Shown here in pieces: positions 41,697 to 50,457 of a stretch of 64,000 bases of DNA. The notes under the pieces were generated by a model. It did no database searches. It was not told where the DNA came from and worked only from the letters and a program-made list of their open reading frames with translations. Both the position numbers and the translations under genes were made by a program. Each line of letters starts with the position of its first letter. The first letter of the stretch is position 1. The DNA comes from Rhodobacteraceae bacterium UBA3069. Its GTDB lineage: Bacteria > Pseudomonadota > Alphaproteobacteria > Rhodobacterales > Rhodobacteraceae. The stretch covers positions 1 to 64,000 of the forward strand of contig DFBX01000125.1 in NCBI GenBank assembly GCA_002366795.1, read 5' to 3'.

Positions 41697-42572
41697 ATGA
41701 GCTGGCAAGACCTGCAACTTTCCATGTCCGACCAAGGCTATGTCGCCGGGGACGATCTGGCCATGGCCCTGCACATCGCCCTGTCACTGGGGCGGCCCTT
41801 GCTGCTGGAAGGGGCCGCAGGCGTCGGCAAGACCGAAGTCGCCCGCGTACTGGCCGATATGCGCGGCACCAATTTGATACGGCTGCAATGCTATGAAGGG
41901 CTGGACGCCTCTCATGCGATCTACGAATGGAATTACCAGCGGCAACTTTTAGCGATCCGCGCCAGTGCCGAGGGTGGCACCACCGGCCGCGCCGTCGAAG
42001 ACCGCATATTTTCCGAGGAATTTCTGCTGGAACGTCCATTGCTGCAGGCGCTGCGCAAGGACACACCGCCCGTCCTGCTGATCGACGAGATCGACCGCGC
42101 TGACGAGGAGTTCGAGGCATACTTGCTGGAAATCCTGTCTGAATTCCAGATCACCGTGCCCGAACTTGGCACGATCAAGGCGCGGTCGATCCCGATGGTG
42201 ATCCTGACCGCGAACGGCACGCGCGATCTGTCCGACGCACTGCGCCGCCGTTGTCTTTATGCCCATGTGGATTACCCGGACCGGGAAACCGAAATGGCGA
42301 TCCTGCGCGCCCGCTGCCCCGAAATCGAGACGCAGCTTGGCCAACAGATCGTCGGCTTCGTGCAATCCCTGCGCGGCGAGGAGTTGGAAAAGACCCCCGG
42401 CATCGCCGAGATGCTGGATTTTGCCGCCGCCCTGATGGGGCTGGGCATTGCCGATCTGACTGAAAATCCGGCGGTTCTTCAGGCGACGCTGACCACGCTT
42501 TTGAAAACCCGCACCGACCGCGACAACATCGCACCCGAGGTCGCGCAGCGCCTTGCAGGGCAAGCGGCATGA
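41697..42572 (+). CDS. coxD: MoxR-type AAA ATPase CoxD
   Basis: The 291-residue AAA+ ATPase has Walker A GAAGVGKT (residues 39-46), Walker B VLLIDEIDRAD and sensor 1 LTANGTRDLSDALRRR. In Oligotropha, CoxD is needed to sulfurate the Mo site before copper is added. The ATG at 41697 follows GGAG (a TTG at 41682 is possible). It overlaps coxE by 4 bp (ATGA). The MoxR-plus-VWA pair suggests a chaperone machine acting on CoxL. Confidence 0.94.
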   Translation: MSWQDLQLSMSDQGYVAGDDLAMALHIALSLGRPLLLEGAAGVGKTEVARVLADMRGTNLIRLQCYEGLDASHAIYEWNYQRQLLAIRASAEGGTTGRAVEDRIFSEEFLLERPLLQALRKDTPPVLLIDEIDRADEEFEAYLLEILSEFQITVPELGTIKARSIPMVILTANGTRDLSDALRRRCLYAHVDYPDRETEMAILRARCPEIETQLGQQIVGFVQSLRGEELEKTPGIAEMLDFAAALMGLGIADLTENPAVLQATLTTLLKTRTDRDNIAPEVAQRLAGQAA

Positions 42573-43750
42573 CCCGCGTCACCCGCTTTGCCGCCCGCGA
42601 TCCCGGCCCCGCCGCGCGCATGGCGGGCTTTCTGGCGCATCTGCGCGCGCACGGGTTCAAGCTGGGCGTCGGAGAAACACAAGTGGCGCTGTCAGCCCTC
42701 ACCCATATAGACGCCGCCCGCCCCGATGATGCCCGCCGCGCATTGAAATGCGTCTGCACTGGCAGCGCCGAGGACACCGCCCAATTCGACGCGCTGTTCG
42801 ACAGTTTCTGGCTGAACGAAGGGCGCGTGCGCAGCCGCGTCAAGCCCTCGGACACGATGCAATCGCGGCCCAATGTGCGCTCCAGCATCGAAGGGGACGG
42901 CCCGCAATCAGGCAGCGCGGGCGCGCCCCATGCACCCGATGGCGGCGACGGCGAGGCAGAGGCGGACGGGATGGGCCGCCTTGTCGCCTCGACCGTGACC
43001 AACCTGATGAAAAAAGACCTGCGCGACGTGGTATCCCCGCAGGACATCGCCGCGGCCGAAGGGATCGCCCGCCGCCTTGGCGCAGCATTGCGCGACCGCC
43101 GATCGCGCCGCCGCCGTGCTGCGAACAAGGGCCAGCAGATCGACTTTCGCCGCGTGATCCGTCGCAGCCTTGCCACCGGAGGAGAGCCAATCGCCCTGCC
43201 CCGCCGCAGCCGCCCTGACAGGCCGGTGAACATCGTCGCGCTGTGCGATGTGTCGGGGTCGATGACCGTCTATGCCCGCGTGTTTCTTGCTTTTCTGGCA
43301 GGGCTGATGCGGGCCGATCCGGCGACCGATGCCTATATCTTTCACACCCGCCTTGTGCGCATCACGCAGGCACTACGCGATGCCGATGCGATGCGCGCGT
43401 TGAACCGGCTGACCCTGCTCTCGGACGGTTTCGGGGGCGGATCGCGCATTGGCGCGGCGCTAGACCAGTTCGCCCGCACCCATGCCCGCACATCCGTGGA
43501 CGGGCGCAGCATCGTGCTGGTCCTGTCAGACGGGTATGACACCGACCCCGCCAGTGATCTGGGCGATGCCATGGCCCGGCTGAAACGCCGTGGCGGACGC
43601 ATCATCTGGTTGAACCCGCTGAAATCATGGCGCGATTACGCCCCGGTGGCGGGCGGGATGGCCGCCGCCCTGCCCCACCTTGACCATTTCGCCGCAGCCG
43701 GAACGCTGAACGATCTGGCCGCCTTGGAACCGGAGCTTGCACGCCTATGA
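42569..43750 (+). CDS. coxE: VWA-domain protein CoxE
   Basis: The 393-residue protein has a CoxE-like N-terminal region (helical, LAHLRAHGFKLGVGETQVAL) and a C-terminal von Willebrand A domain with the MIDAS motif DVSGSM (in IVALCDVSGSMTVY) and SDGYDTDP. Between them lies an Arg-rich linker (LRDRRSRRRRAANKG). CoxE works with CoxD, and mutants in Oligotropha lack copper in the active site. It overlaps both neighbours by 4 bp. Confidence 0.93.
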   Translation: MTRVTRFAARDPGPAARMAGFLAHLRAHGFKLGVGETQVALSALTHIDAARPDDARRALKCVCTGSAEDTAQFDALFDSFWLNEGRVRSRVKPSDTMQSRPNVRSSIEGDGPQSGSAGAPHAPDGGDGEAEADGMGRLVASTVTNLMKKDLRDVVSPQDIAAAEGIARRLGAALRDRRSRRRRAANKGQQIDFRRVIRRSLATGGEPIALPRRSRPDRPVNIVALCDVSGSMTVYARVFLAFLAGLMRADPATDAYIFHTRLVRITQALRDADAMRALNRLTLLSDGFGGGSRIGAALDQFARTHARTSVDGRSIVLVLSDGYDTDPASDLGDAMARLKRRGGRIIWLNPLKSWRDYAPVAGGMAAALPHLDHFAAAGTLNDLAALEPELARL

Positions 43751-44550
43751 CACCTGCTGAAATTTTGGACCGCGAACTGGCCGACATGGCTGCAACCCTG
43801 CGCGGCAAGGGCGAACCATTCGCCATTGCCACGGTGATCCGCACCATCGGGGCCACCGCCGCCAAACCGGGGGCCAAGGCGCTGCTGCTGGCCGATGGGA
43901 CAATCGCGCAAGGCTGGATCGGCGGGGGATGCGTGCGCGGGGCGCTGTCCCGCGCGGCGCAACGCGCCATGGACGATGGCACGCCGCAGGTCATATCGCT
44001 CCACCCCGAGGATATTCTGAACGAAAAGGGCGTCAGCGCCGGGCAGGACGTGAATGGCGTGCAATTCGCGCGCAACGGCTGCCCCTCCAAGGGGTCGATG
44101 GATATATTCGTCGAACCCGTTCTGCCGCAGCCCGAACTGGTAATCCTTGGCGCATCCCCCGTGGCCGGTGCCCTGGCCGATCTGACCGGGCGTTTCCACT
44201 GGACAGTCACCCCGAACCCAGAGGGCACGCCGCTGCGCCCTACCGCCACGCGGCGCATGATCGTCGTCGCCTCGCAGGGCAAGAGCGACATTGCCTGCCT
44301 GACCGCCGCACTTAAGGCTGAGGCCGAATTCATCGCCTTTGTCGGCAGTCGCCGCAAATTTGCCGCCCTGCGGGGCAAACTGATCGAACAGGGTTTCACG
44401 CCAGACCGGCTGGACGCGGTCCAAGCCCCCGCCGGGCTGGCCATCGACGCGGTCACGCCGGATGAAATCGCCCTGTCGATCCTTGCACAACTGACCGCCA
44501 AACGCCGCGCCCGCCAGCGCGACACCACGGAGGAAACACCATGCGACTGA
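43747..44550 (+). CDS. coxF: XdhC/CoxF-family maturation protein
   Basis: The 267-residue member of the XdhC/CoxI/CoxF group has the N-terminal XdhC block (ATVIRTIGATAAKPGAKALLLADG and GGGCVRGALSR) and a C-terminal Rossmann-like part (PELVILGASPVAGALADL and FVGSRRKFAAL). Such proteins help insert or modify the Mo cofactor of molybdenum hydroxylases. It overlaps coxE by 4 bp. The last 10 bp of its frame overlap a newly recognised small gene whose ribosome binding site lies inside coxF. Confidence 0.92.
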   Translation: MTPAEILDRELADMAATLRGKGEPFAIATVIRTIGATAAKPGAKALLLADGTIAQGWIGGGCVRGALSRAAQRAMDDGTPQVISLHPEDILNEKGVSAGQDVNGVQFARNGCPSKGSMDIFVEPVLPQPELVILGASPVAGALADLTGRFHWTVTPNPEGTPLRPTATRRMIVVASQGKSDIACLTAALKAEAEFIAFVGSRRKFAALRGKLIEQGFTPDRLDAVQAPAGLAIDAVTPDEIALSILAQLTAKRRARQRDTTEETPCD

Positions 44551-44648
44551 CACGCCTGACACGCTGGTTCAAATCCAGGGCCACCCGTGCCGCGCCGAAC
44601 CCCGCGCAGGCCGAAATTCTTGCCACGATCAAATTCCCCTGCTGCTGA
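44541..44648 (+). CDS. Unrecognised 35-residue peptide ending Pro-Cys-Cys, last gene of the cox operon
   Basis: The frame runs from ATG 44541 to TGA 44646-44648. A textbook ribosome binding site (GGAGGAAACACC) sits inside the end of coxF, which supports translation. The peptide starts MRLTRLTRWFKSR, has a basic first half and an Ala-rich middle, and ends ATIKFPCC. It has no signal peptide or membrane segment. I do not know a named family. Operon position after CoxD-E-F, which mature a Mo-S-Cu enzyme, and a vicinal cysteine tail suggest metal or sulfur handling, but that is inference. After it come 138 bp without a gene before yjbH. Confidence 0.7.
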   Translation: MRLTRLTRWFKSRATRAAPNPAQAEILATIKFPCC

Positions 44649-44786
44649 TATACCTTGGCCCTGCCTCACCCGTGGGCGAAGCGCCACGGATCAGGCAGAG
44701 CTTTGCCCGAAGGGCGGACAGACGATAGACAGGACGCGACCTTTCCCCTAGGCAGGTAAGGACCGGATCGAGGAAGACGCGCCACC

Positions 44787-46892
44787 ATGAACAAGCAAGA
44801 CAAAGGCAGAACCGGCCGCACCCGGTGTCTGGCGACAACCGCATTGACGTTGCTTTGCTACGCGCCCGCGCAGGCGCAGGACATCCCCAGTTTCAACACC
44901 TATGGCGGACCGGGTCTGATCGACATGCCGACCGCGCATATGCCGCCGGATGCGACGCTTTCCACGTCCTTCTCATATAGCGGCGGCACGACCCGCAGCG
45001 CGCTTAGCTTCCAAATATTGCCGCGCCTCAGCGGCACCTTCCGCTATTCCGCGATCGACGGGCTGATCCCGCCGACCTACACCCATTCCACCTATTACGA
45101 TCGCAGCTTTGACTTGCGCTACCAGCTGCTGACGGAAACCGATATGCGCCCCGCCGTGACCATCGGCCTGCAGGATTTCATCGGCACCGGGCTGTATGGC
45201 GGCGAATATATCGTGGCCAGCAAGACAATCGGCAACCGGCTAAGCGTGACGGGCGGGTTGGGTTGGGGCCGGTTGGGCAGCTATAACGCCATCGGCAGCA
45301 TCGGCACCCGCCCGGCAGAGGTTCTGGGCCAGGGCGGCGTGCCCACCTACGACCGCTGGTTCCGCGGCGATGTCGCGCCCTTTGCCGGGCTTAGTTACAA
45401 GGTCACGGACCAATTGACCTTCAAGGCGGAATATTCCTCTGACGCTTACGTGACCGAAGCCGGTTATGGCCTTGTGAACCGCGAAAGCCCTTGGAATTTC
45501 GGGCTGGACTACCGGCTGAAGGGTGGCACGCAACTGTCGCTGTATTCGATGCATGGCAATGAAATCGGGGCCATGGTGACGCTGCACACCAACCCGCGCA
45601 ACGCCACCCTGCCCGGCGGGTCGGAAACCGCGCCGGTGCCTGTGGCCGTTCGTTCTGCGGGCAGCGCCGCCGATCTGGGCTGGACCACCGACCCTGCCGC
45701 CCGTTCCGGCGCGGCCTCGACCCTGTCCACCGCCCTGAAAAAAGAGGGGCTGACCTATGAAGGGCTGGATCTTACCCCGCGCAAGGCGACCCTGCGTATG
45801 GTCAACAACCGTTATATTGCCGACGCGCAGGCCATAGGCCGCGCTGCCCGCGTGATGAGCCGCACCATGCCCGCCTCTGTCGAGCAGTTCGTGATCATTC
45901 CCGTGGTCAACGGGGTTGCCGGGGCCGCCATCACCTTCAACCGGCGCGATCTTGAACGGCTTGAAAATGCCCCCGCCGATGAACTGCTGGCCCGCACCGG
46001 ATTTTCCGACGGCTATGCCATCACGCCCAAACCCGATGCGGGCGTCTACCCTCGGTTCAACTGGTCGCTGTCGCCCTATTTCAAAGTCAGCTTCTTTGAC
46101 CCCGACAGCCCGGTGCGCGGCAGCACGGGCCTGCGACTGCAAGGACAGTTCTACCTGCAGCCCAATCTGGTTCTGTCCGGTTCGATCGGAAAGCAGCTGG
46201 CAGGCAATCAGGACACGGTCACCGCTGCCGTTCCCTCGGCCTTGCCAAAGGTGCGCACCGATTACGCGCGCTACAACCGCGAGGGCGACCCCGCGATCGA
46301 GCATCTGACCCTCACCCATTTCGGGCGTCCGGGCCAGAACATATATTCCCGCGTCTCGGCCGGTTACCTGGAGGAGATGTATGCCGGCGTATCCGGAGAG
46401 TTGCTGTGGAAACCGGTGGACAGCCGCCTCGCACTCGGGGCCGAGCTGAACTATGTCAAACAGCGCGATTTCGACCAGATGTTCGGGCTGCAAAGCTATG
46501 ACGTGGTGATGGGGCATGTGTCGGCCTATTACGATTTCGGCAACGGCTTTCATGGCCAGTTGGACGTGGGGCGCTACCTTGCCGGGGATTACGGCGCGAC
46601 CGTCTCGCTGGACCGCGAATTTGCCAACGGCTGGCGCGTTGGTGCCTACGCGACCGTCACCGACGTGCCCTTCGACGATTTCGGCGAAGGCTCGTTCGAC
46701 AAGGGCGTGCGCGTGACTGTGCCGCTGGAATGGGCCATTGGCCGCCCGTCGAAAAAGACCAACAATATCAACATACGCTCGCTGACGCGTGACGGCGGTG
46801 CGCAGTTGGACCTGCAAGATCGCCTATATGAGAAAGTGAGAGAAACTCACCGGCCCGACCTGGCCAAGGAATGGGGGCGTGTGTGGCGATGA
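44787..46892 (+). CDS. yjbH: YjbH-family outer-membrane exopolysaccharide protein
   Basis: The 701-residue protein has a signal peptide (LATTALTLLCYAPAQAQ) and the YjbH/GfcD pattern: FNTYGGPGLIDMPTAHMPPDATLSTSFSYSG at the N terminus, IGLQDFIGTGLYGGEYIVASK, and a second half with YARYNREGDPAIEHLTLTHF and SAGYLEEMYAGVSGELLW. It is predicted as an outer-membrane beta-barrel linked to secretion of an exopolysaccharide. It overlaps the lipoprotein gene yjbF by 4 bp. No yjbG homologue is present here. Confidence 0.9.
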   Translation: MNKQDKGRTGRTRCLATTALTLLCYAPAQAQDIPSFNTYGGPGLIDMPTAHMPPDATLSTSFSYSGGTTRSALSFQILPRLSGTFRYSAIDGLIPPTYTHSTYYDRSFDLRYQLLTETDMRPAVTIGLQDFIGTGLYGGEYIVASKTIGNRLSVTGGLGWGRLGSYNAIGSIGTRPAEVLGQGGVPTYDRWFRGDVAPFAGLSYKVTDQLTFKAEYSSDAYVTEAGYGLVNRESPWNFGLDYRLKGGTQLSLYSMHGNEIGAMVTLHTNPRNATLPGGSETAPVPVAVRSAGSAADLGWTTDPAARSGAASTLSTALKKEGLTYEGLDLTPRKATLRMVNNRYIADAQAIGRAARVMSRTMPASVEQFVIIPVVNGVAGAAITFNRRDLERLENAPADELLARTGFSDGYAITPKPDAGVYPRFNWSLSPYFKVSFFDPDSPVRGSTGLRLQGQFYLQPNLVLSGSIGKQLAGNQDTVTAAVPSALPKVRTDYARYNREGDPAIEHLTLTHFGRPGQNIYSRVSAGYLEEMYAGVSGELLWKPVDSRLALGAELNYVKQRDFDQMFGLQSYDVVMGHVSAYYDFGNGFHGQLDVGRYLAGDYGATVSLDREFANGWRVGAYATVTDVPFDDFGEGSFDKGVRVTVPLEWAIGRPSKKTNNINIRSLTRDGGAQLDLQDRLYEKVRETHRPDLAKEWGRVWR

Positions 46893-47548
46893 AACCTGTA
46901 TTTGCAATTCTGGCGGCCACCGTGGCCCTTGCGGGCTGTGGCACCGATACCGGACAGAACGACATGAAATCGGTTCTGGTCGGGATCAAGGAACGCGGGC
47001 TGAAAGTGGAAGATGCGGGCACGACCGCTGCGCCCGATGTCGGCACGATGCTGGCCGGGACCACCGGACCGCTGCGCCTTGTGGCCTTTGACTTGGATGG
47101 CGCGACCGCCGGCGTGCAGCAAATCGCGCGGAACGGTGCCTATCGTACTTTTGCCACTGCAGACCGCCGCACGATCACCTTCGAACATGGCATGATGACA
47201 GCCACGCGCGGGCTGGGCAATGACCTGATGTCGGCCAATGTGGATGGCTCGCTTGCGCTGATCCGTGCCCGTAAGGGCGGCACCGCAGTGCGTATTATGC
47301 GCTACCTCGATGGCGAGAACGCGACGCAGACCTTGCGGTTCGACTGCACGGTCAAGCCGGGTGCAACCGGCATGACAGCGAATGGCGCGGTCAAGGCCGC
47401 GACGCAGCAAGTGACCGAATATTGCAAATCGGACGCGCGCAGCTTTAACGCCAGCTATGCGGTCACCTCGGATGGTGAAATCGTGGCATCTCATCAATGG
47501 ATGAGCCCCGCGCGCGGCATGGCCAAGATCACCGTCCTGCGCCGTTGA
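46889..47548 (+). CDS. yjbF: YjbF/GfcC-like exopolysaccharide lipoprotein
   Basis: The 219-residue lipoprotein has a signal and lipobox LAGC (Cys about residue 20), followed by a compact domain with GPLRLVAFDLDGATAGVQQI, TFATADRRTITFEHGMMTATRGLG and a Cys pair (RFDCTV, TEYCKS). The ATG at 46889 overlaps yjbH (ATGA), and an ORF start 6 codons upstream is rejected. With YjbH it forms the conserved pair thought to help assemble or regulate surface polysaccharide. A terminator follows. Confidence 0.87.
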   Translation: MKPVFAILAATVALAGCGTDTGQNDMKSVLVGIKERGLKVEDAGTTAAPDVGTMLAGTTGPLRLVAFDLDGATAGVQQIARNGAYRTFATADRRTITFEHGMMTATRGLGNDLMSANVDGSLALIRARKGGTAVRIMRYLDGENATQTLRFDCTVKPGATGMTANGAVKAATQQVTEYCKSDARSFNASYAVTSDGEIVASHQWMSPARGMAKITVLRR

Positions 47549-47590
47549 TCTATCGCAACCAACACCAGAAAATGCAAAATGCAAAATGCA

Positions 47591-47618
47591 AAAAGGCGGG
47601 CCCGAAAGTCCGCCTTTT
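47591..47618. terminator. Terminator between yjbF and the yjbE-like gene
   Basis: AAAAGGCGG (47591-47599) and CCGCCTTTT (47610-47618) pair around a 10-nt loop, with A- and T-runs on both sides. It lies between convergent genes. Just before it the heptamer GCAAAAT/AAAATGC recurs three times (about 47568-47590). Confidence 0.85.
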
Positions 47619-47656
47619 CAAATTTTTTCCCACAGCCGCAAGCGGCTGAACCAAAC

Positions 47657-47872
47657 TTAGTTGGTGGTCGATTCTTCGGCGTCGGCAACGACAGCAACGA
47701 TTGCGACGACTACAACGGTGATCGCAGCAACGCCACCGGCACCCAGTGTGCCCAGCATGGGCAGGGAGCCTTGGGTCGATGCAAAGGGATCGGCCGAAAC
47801 CTGTTCATTCGCGATAGCGGGTGCGGATGCCAGCGTCAGCGCGGCAACAGCTGCAAGTGCAAGCTTTTTCAT
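47657..47872 (-). CDS. Small secreted YjbE-like protein
   Basis: The 71-residue protein starts MKKLALAAVAALTLASAPAIA (signal peptide) and has a hydrophobic Gly/Ala/Val core (LGTLGAGGVAAITVVVVAIVAVV) and a polar end ADAEESTTN. E. coli yjbEFGH begins with a comparable small Gly/Ala/Thr-rich secreted protein, YjbE. Here the gene is convergent with yjbHF, not in one operon. The ATG at 47872 follows GGAGACACATT on the minus strand. The function of YjbE is unknown, and the family assignment rests on size, composition and place. Confidence 0.7.
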   Translation of the reverse strand: MKKLALAAVAALTLASAPAIANEQVSADPFASTQGSLPMLGTLGAGGVAAITVVVVAIVAVVADAEESTTN

Positions 47873-47889
47873 AATGTGTCTCCAACATT

Positions 47890-47902
47890 CAGAATTATTC
47901 TG
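47890..47902. promoter_or_regulatory. Palindrome before the yjbE-like gene
   Basis: CAGAATTATTCTG is a 13-base palindrome (6-bp arms, central T), 17 bp before the ATG on the minus strand, close to the probable transcription start. It may be an operator. The rest of the 190-bp gap to ychF shows no gene. Confidence 0.35.
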
Positions 47903-48062
47903 ACGCGGGGCATACCGAGTCATTGGTTACAATACAGGTAACGCAGGACAATTGAAGTGGTTCCAGCTGTTTTTTCACCTACTCCGGCCGTTCATCGCTG
48001 ATTTTTCGCAAAATGGCCCAAAATTGCCACATATGGGTCCGTTTCGGCCCGATGCCCCCCGA

Positions 48063-49160
48063 TCAGGTGTTGAACAGGAAGTGCAGAACATCGCCATCCT
48101 TGACGATGTAGCTTTTGCCCTCGGCCCGCATTTTCCCGGCCTCTTTCGCGCCCTGTTCGCCGTTGCAGGCCACGAAATCATCATAAGCGATGGTTTCGGC
48201 ACGGATGAAACCACGTTCGAAATCGCCGTGGATCACACCTGCCGCTTGCGGCGCGGCGGTGCCTTGGCGAATCGTCCAGGCGCGGGCCTCTTTCGGGCCG
48301 ACGGTGAAATAAGTTTCAAGGTGCAGCAACTCGTAACCGGCGCGAATCAGGCGATCCAGCCCCGGCTCCTCCAGCCCCATTTCCGACAGGAACATTTCTG
48401 CCTCGTCAGCATCAAGCTGGCTGATTTCTTCCTCAATCCGGGCCGAGATGATGACATGGCTGTTGCCCTGTTCGGCGGCCATTTTCGCCACGGCCTCGGA
48501 ATGGGCATTGCCGGTGTTGGATTCGTCCTCGGCCACGTTGCAGACATACAGAACCGGCTTTGTGGTCAGAAGTTGCAGCATTTTCCATGCCTTGGCGTCT
48601 TCGGCATCCACATCGACCACGCGGGCGGGATGGCCATTTTCCAGCACTTCCTGCGCGGCGGCCAACAGGCGGTCCTGCTGCTGCGCGTCCTTGTCGTTGC
48701 CCTTTAGCTTGCGCACCAGACCAGCGCGACGCTTTTCGATCGATTCCAGATCGGCCAGCATCAATTCGGTTTCGATCGTGTCGGCATCGGGCACGGGGTC
48801 AACGCGGCCCTCGACGTGGGTTACATCGCCGTCTTCGAAACAGCGCAGCACGTGGGCGATGGCGTCCACCTCGCGGATATTGGCAAGGAACTGGTTGCCT
48901 AGGCCTTCGCCCTTGGACGCGCCTTTGACCAGGCCGGCAATGTCCACGAAAGTCATGCGCGTGGGGATGATTTCCTTGGACCCGGCGATTTCGGCCAGCT
49001 TGTCCAGCCGCGCGTCGGGCACGTTGACCTCGCCCACATTGGGTTCGATCGTGCAGAAGGGGAAATTCGCCGCCTGCGCCGCTGCCGTTTTGGTCAGCGC
49101 GTTGAAAAGGGTCGATTTGCCCACGTTCGGCAGACCCACGATGCCCATCTTGAAACCCAT
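48063..49160 (-). CDS. ychF: Redox-regulated ATPase YchF
   Basis: The 365-residue Obg-family P-loop ATPase has G1 GLPNVGKST (starting about residue 8), a G3 region TFVDIAGLVKGASKGEGLGNQFL, and the G4 position as NVAE in place of NKxD, which explains YchF's preference for ATP. The C-terminal TGS-type domain has HLETYFTVGPKEARAWT and HGDFERGFIRAETIAYDDF. The ATG at 49160 follows AGGAGGTTTCGGC. The longer frame to 49349 reaches into trpA and is rejected. It is a conserved housekeeping protein tied to ribosome and oxidative stress functions. Confidence 0.96.
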   Translation of the reverse strand: MGFKMGIVGLPNVGKSTLFNALTKTAAAQAANFPFCTIEPNVGEVNVPDARLDKLAEIAGSKEIIPTRMTFVDIAGLVKGASKGEGLGNQFLANIREVDAIAHVLRCFEDGDVTHVEGRVDPVPDADTIETELMLADLESIEKRRAGLVRKLKGNDKDAQQQDRLLAAAQEVLENGHPARVVDVDAEDAKAWKMLQLLTTKPVLYVCNVAEDESNTGNAHSEAVAKMAAEQGNSHVIISARIEEEISQLDADEAEMFLSEMGLEEPGLDRLIRAGYELLHLETYFTVGPKEARAWTIRQGTAAPQAAGVIHGDFERGFIRAETIAYDDFVACNGEQGAKEAGKMRAEGKSYIVKDGDVLHFLFNT

Positions 49161-49302
49161 GCCGAAACCTCCTGCTAAAGTCTTTCGCGCTCTTAATAGG
49201 CAGGGGCGCGCATGGCAAGGGCGGCCTGCCCCGCTCTTTGCCCCATTGCTTTTGCCCGCATCCTTTGGCACATCTGCGCGGATCGTAGCTAAAGGACAGC
49301 CC

Positions 49303-50094
49303 ATGACCCGGATCGATGCCAAATTTGCCGCCCTGAAAGCCGAAGGCAAGAAAGCCTTTGTCGCCTACATCATGGCGGGCGATCCCGATCAGGCGAAATC
49401 GTTTGAGGTGATGCAGGGCATGCCGGCGGCAGGTGTCGATGTAATCGAACTGGGCGTGCCCTTCACCGACCCCATGGCGGATGGAGAGACGATCCAGCTG
49501 GCCGGTCAACGCGCGCTGGAAGGCGGCCAGACCCTGCAAAAGACGCTGGATATGGCGACCGAGTTCCGCAAGACGGACGACACCACCCCAATCGTGCTGA
49601 TGGGGTACTACAACCCGATCTACAATCGCGGCGTCGAACAGTTTCTGGTCGATGCGCAGGCGGCGGGTATCGACGGGCTGATCGTGGTGGACCTGCCCCC
49701 CGAGGAAGATGAGGAACTGTGCATTCCCGCCCAGGCGGCAGGCATGAACTTTATCCGGCTGGCCACCCCCACCACTGACGCAAAACGCCTGCCCAAGGTT
49801 CTGACCAATGCATCGGGCTTTGTGTATTACGTGTCGATCACCGGCATCACCGGCGCCGCCGAAGCACAGGCCGACATGGTCGCGCCCGAGGTGAACCGCA
49901 TCAAAGCCTCGACCGATCTACCGATCATCGTCGGTTTCGGCGTGAAAACGCCTGAAACGACGCAGGCAATTGCGGGCATCGCGGATGGCTGCGTAGTGGG
50001 GTCTGCAATCGTGAACCAAATCGCCGAAGGCAAGCCGGTGGCCGATATCCTGTCCTTCGTCAAATCCCTGTCGGACGGCGCGCACCGCGCCTGA
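49303..50094 (+). CDS. trpA: Tryptophan synthase alpha subunit TrpA
   Basis: The 263-residue TIM-barrel enzyme cleaves indole-3-glycerol phosphate. It starts MTRIDAKFAALKAEGKKAF after AAAGGACAGCCC. Catalytic Glu and Asp lie in VIELGVPFTDPMADG. The phosphate-binding loop is IVGFGVKTPETTQ, with GSAIVNQI. A far longer open frame upstream (from 48448) is antisense to ychF and rejected. trpA sits apart from trpF-trpB (57 kb, minus strand), so the trp genes are split and the two subunits are transcribed separately. Confidence 0.96.
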   Translation: MTRIDAKFAALKAEGKKAFVAYIMAGDPDQAKSFEVMQGMPAAGVDVIELGVPFTDPMADGETIQLAGQRALEGGQTLQKTLDMATEFRKTDDTTPIVLMGYYNPIYNRGVEQFLVDAQAAGIDGLIVVDLPPEEDEELCIPAQAAGMNFIRLATPTTDAKRLPKVLTNASGFVYYVSITGITGAAEAQADMVAPEVNRIKASTDLPIIVGFGVKTPETTQAIAGIADGCVVGSAIVNQIAEGKPVADILSFVKSLSDGAHRA

Positions 50095-50153
50095 ACCTTT
50101 GACGGCTATCAGCCCCTTGCGCTAACCTGATCCCGCAAGGAAAGGATTACGCC

Positions 50154-50423
50154 ATGGCCGGAGGATGGGCGCGCGACGGTGCCGTGCAGGAACAGATCGA
50201 CGCCTCGATTCAGGACGAGCTGACGCGCATGAAAGCACGCCGCGCCCCCACGGGCGACAGCGCCACCCATTGCGTCGAATGCGAAGAGCCAATTTCCGAG
50301 GCCCGCCGCACCGCCATTCCCGGTGTGAAACTGTGCATCGACTGCCAGCAGGAACGCGACGGCAAGTCGGCACAGCGCGGCGGGATCAACCGGCGCGGAT
50401 CGAAGGACAGTCAGTTGAAATAG
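50154..50423 (+). CDS. DksA/TraR-type zinc finger protein
   Basis: The 89-residue protein has a helical N terminus (GAVQEQIDASIQDELTRMKA) and a C4 zinc finger (CVECEEPISEARRTAIPGVKLCIDCQ), as in the YbiI/TraR group of DksA-like proteins. It lacks the long coiled coil with the acidic tip of full-length DksA, so action on RNA polymerase is uncertain. It lies 59 bp after trpA and faces argC. Confidence 0.88.
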   Translation: MAGGWARDGAVQEQIDASIQDELTRMKARRAPTGDSATHCVECEEPISEARRTAIPGVKLCIDCQQERDGKSAQRGGINRRGSKDSQLK

Positions 50424-50431
50424 ACGCGGGT

Positions 50432-50457
50432 GGCGCGGGGGCTTACAGCCCCGCGCC
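50432..50457. terminator. Hairpin at the convergent ends of the DksA-like gene and argC
   Basis: GGCGCGGGG (50432-50440) pairs with CCCCGCGCC (50449-50457), and the argC stop lies in the loop. There is no T-run, so it may stall convergent transcription without being a full intrinsic terminator. Confidence 0.4.

Noticed and set aside
47568..47590. Short GCAAAAT-type tandem repeat as a CRISPR or phase-variable tract
   Set aside because: Only three copies of 7 bases, outside any gene, next to a terminator. Probably chance AT-rich sequence.
48448..49302. Long in-frame N-terminal extension of trpA
   Set aside because: It is antisense to ychF and Ser/Arg-rich. TrpA similarity and the ribosome binding site begin at 49303.
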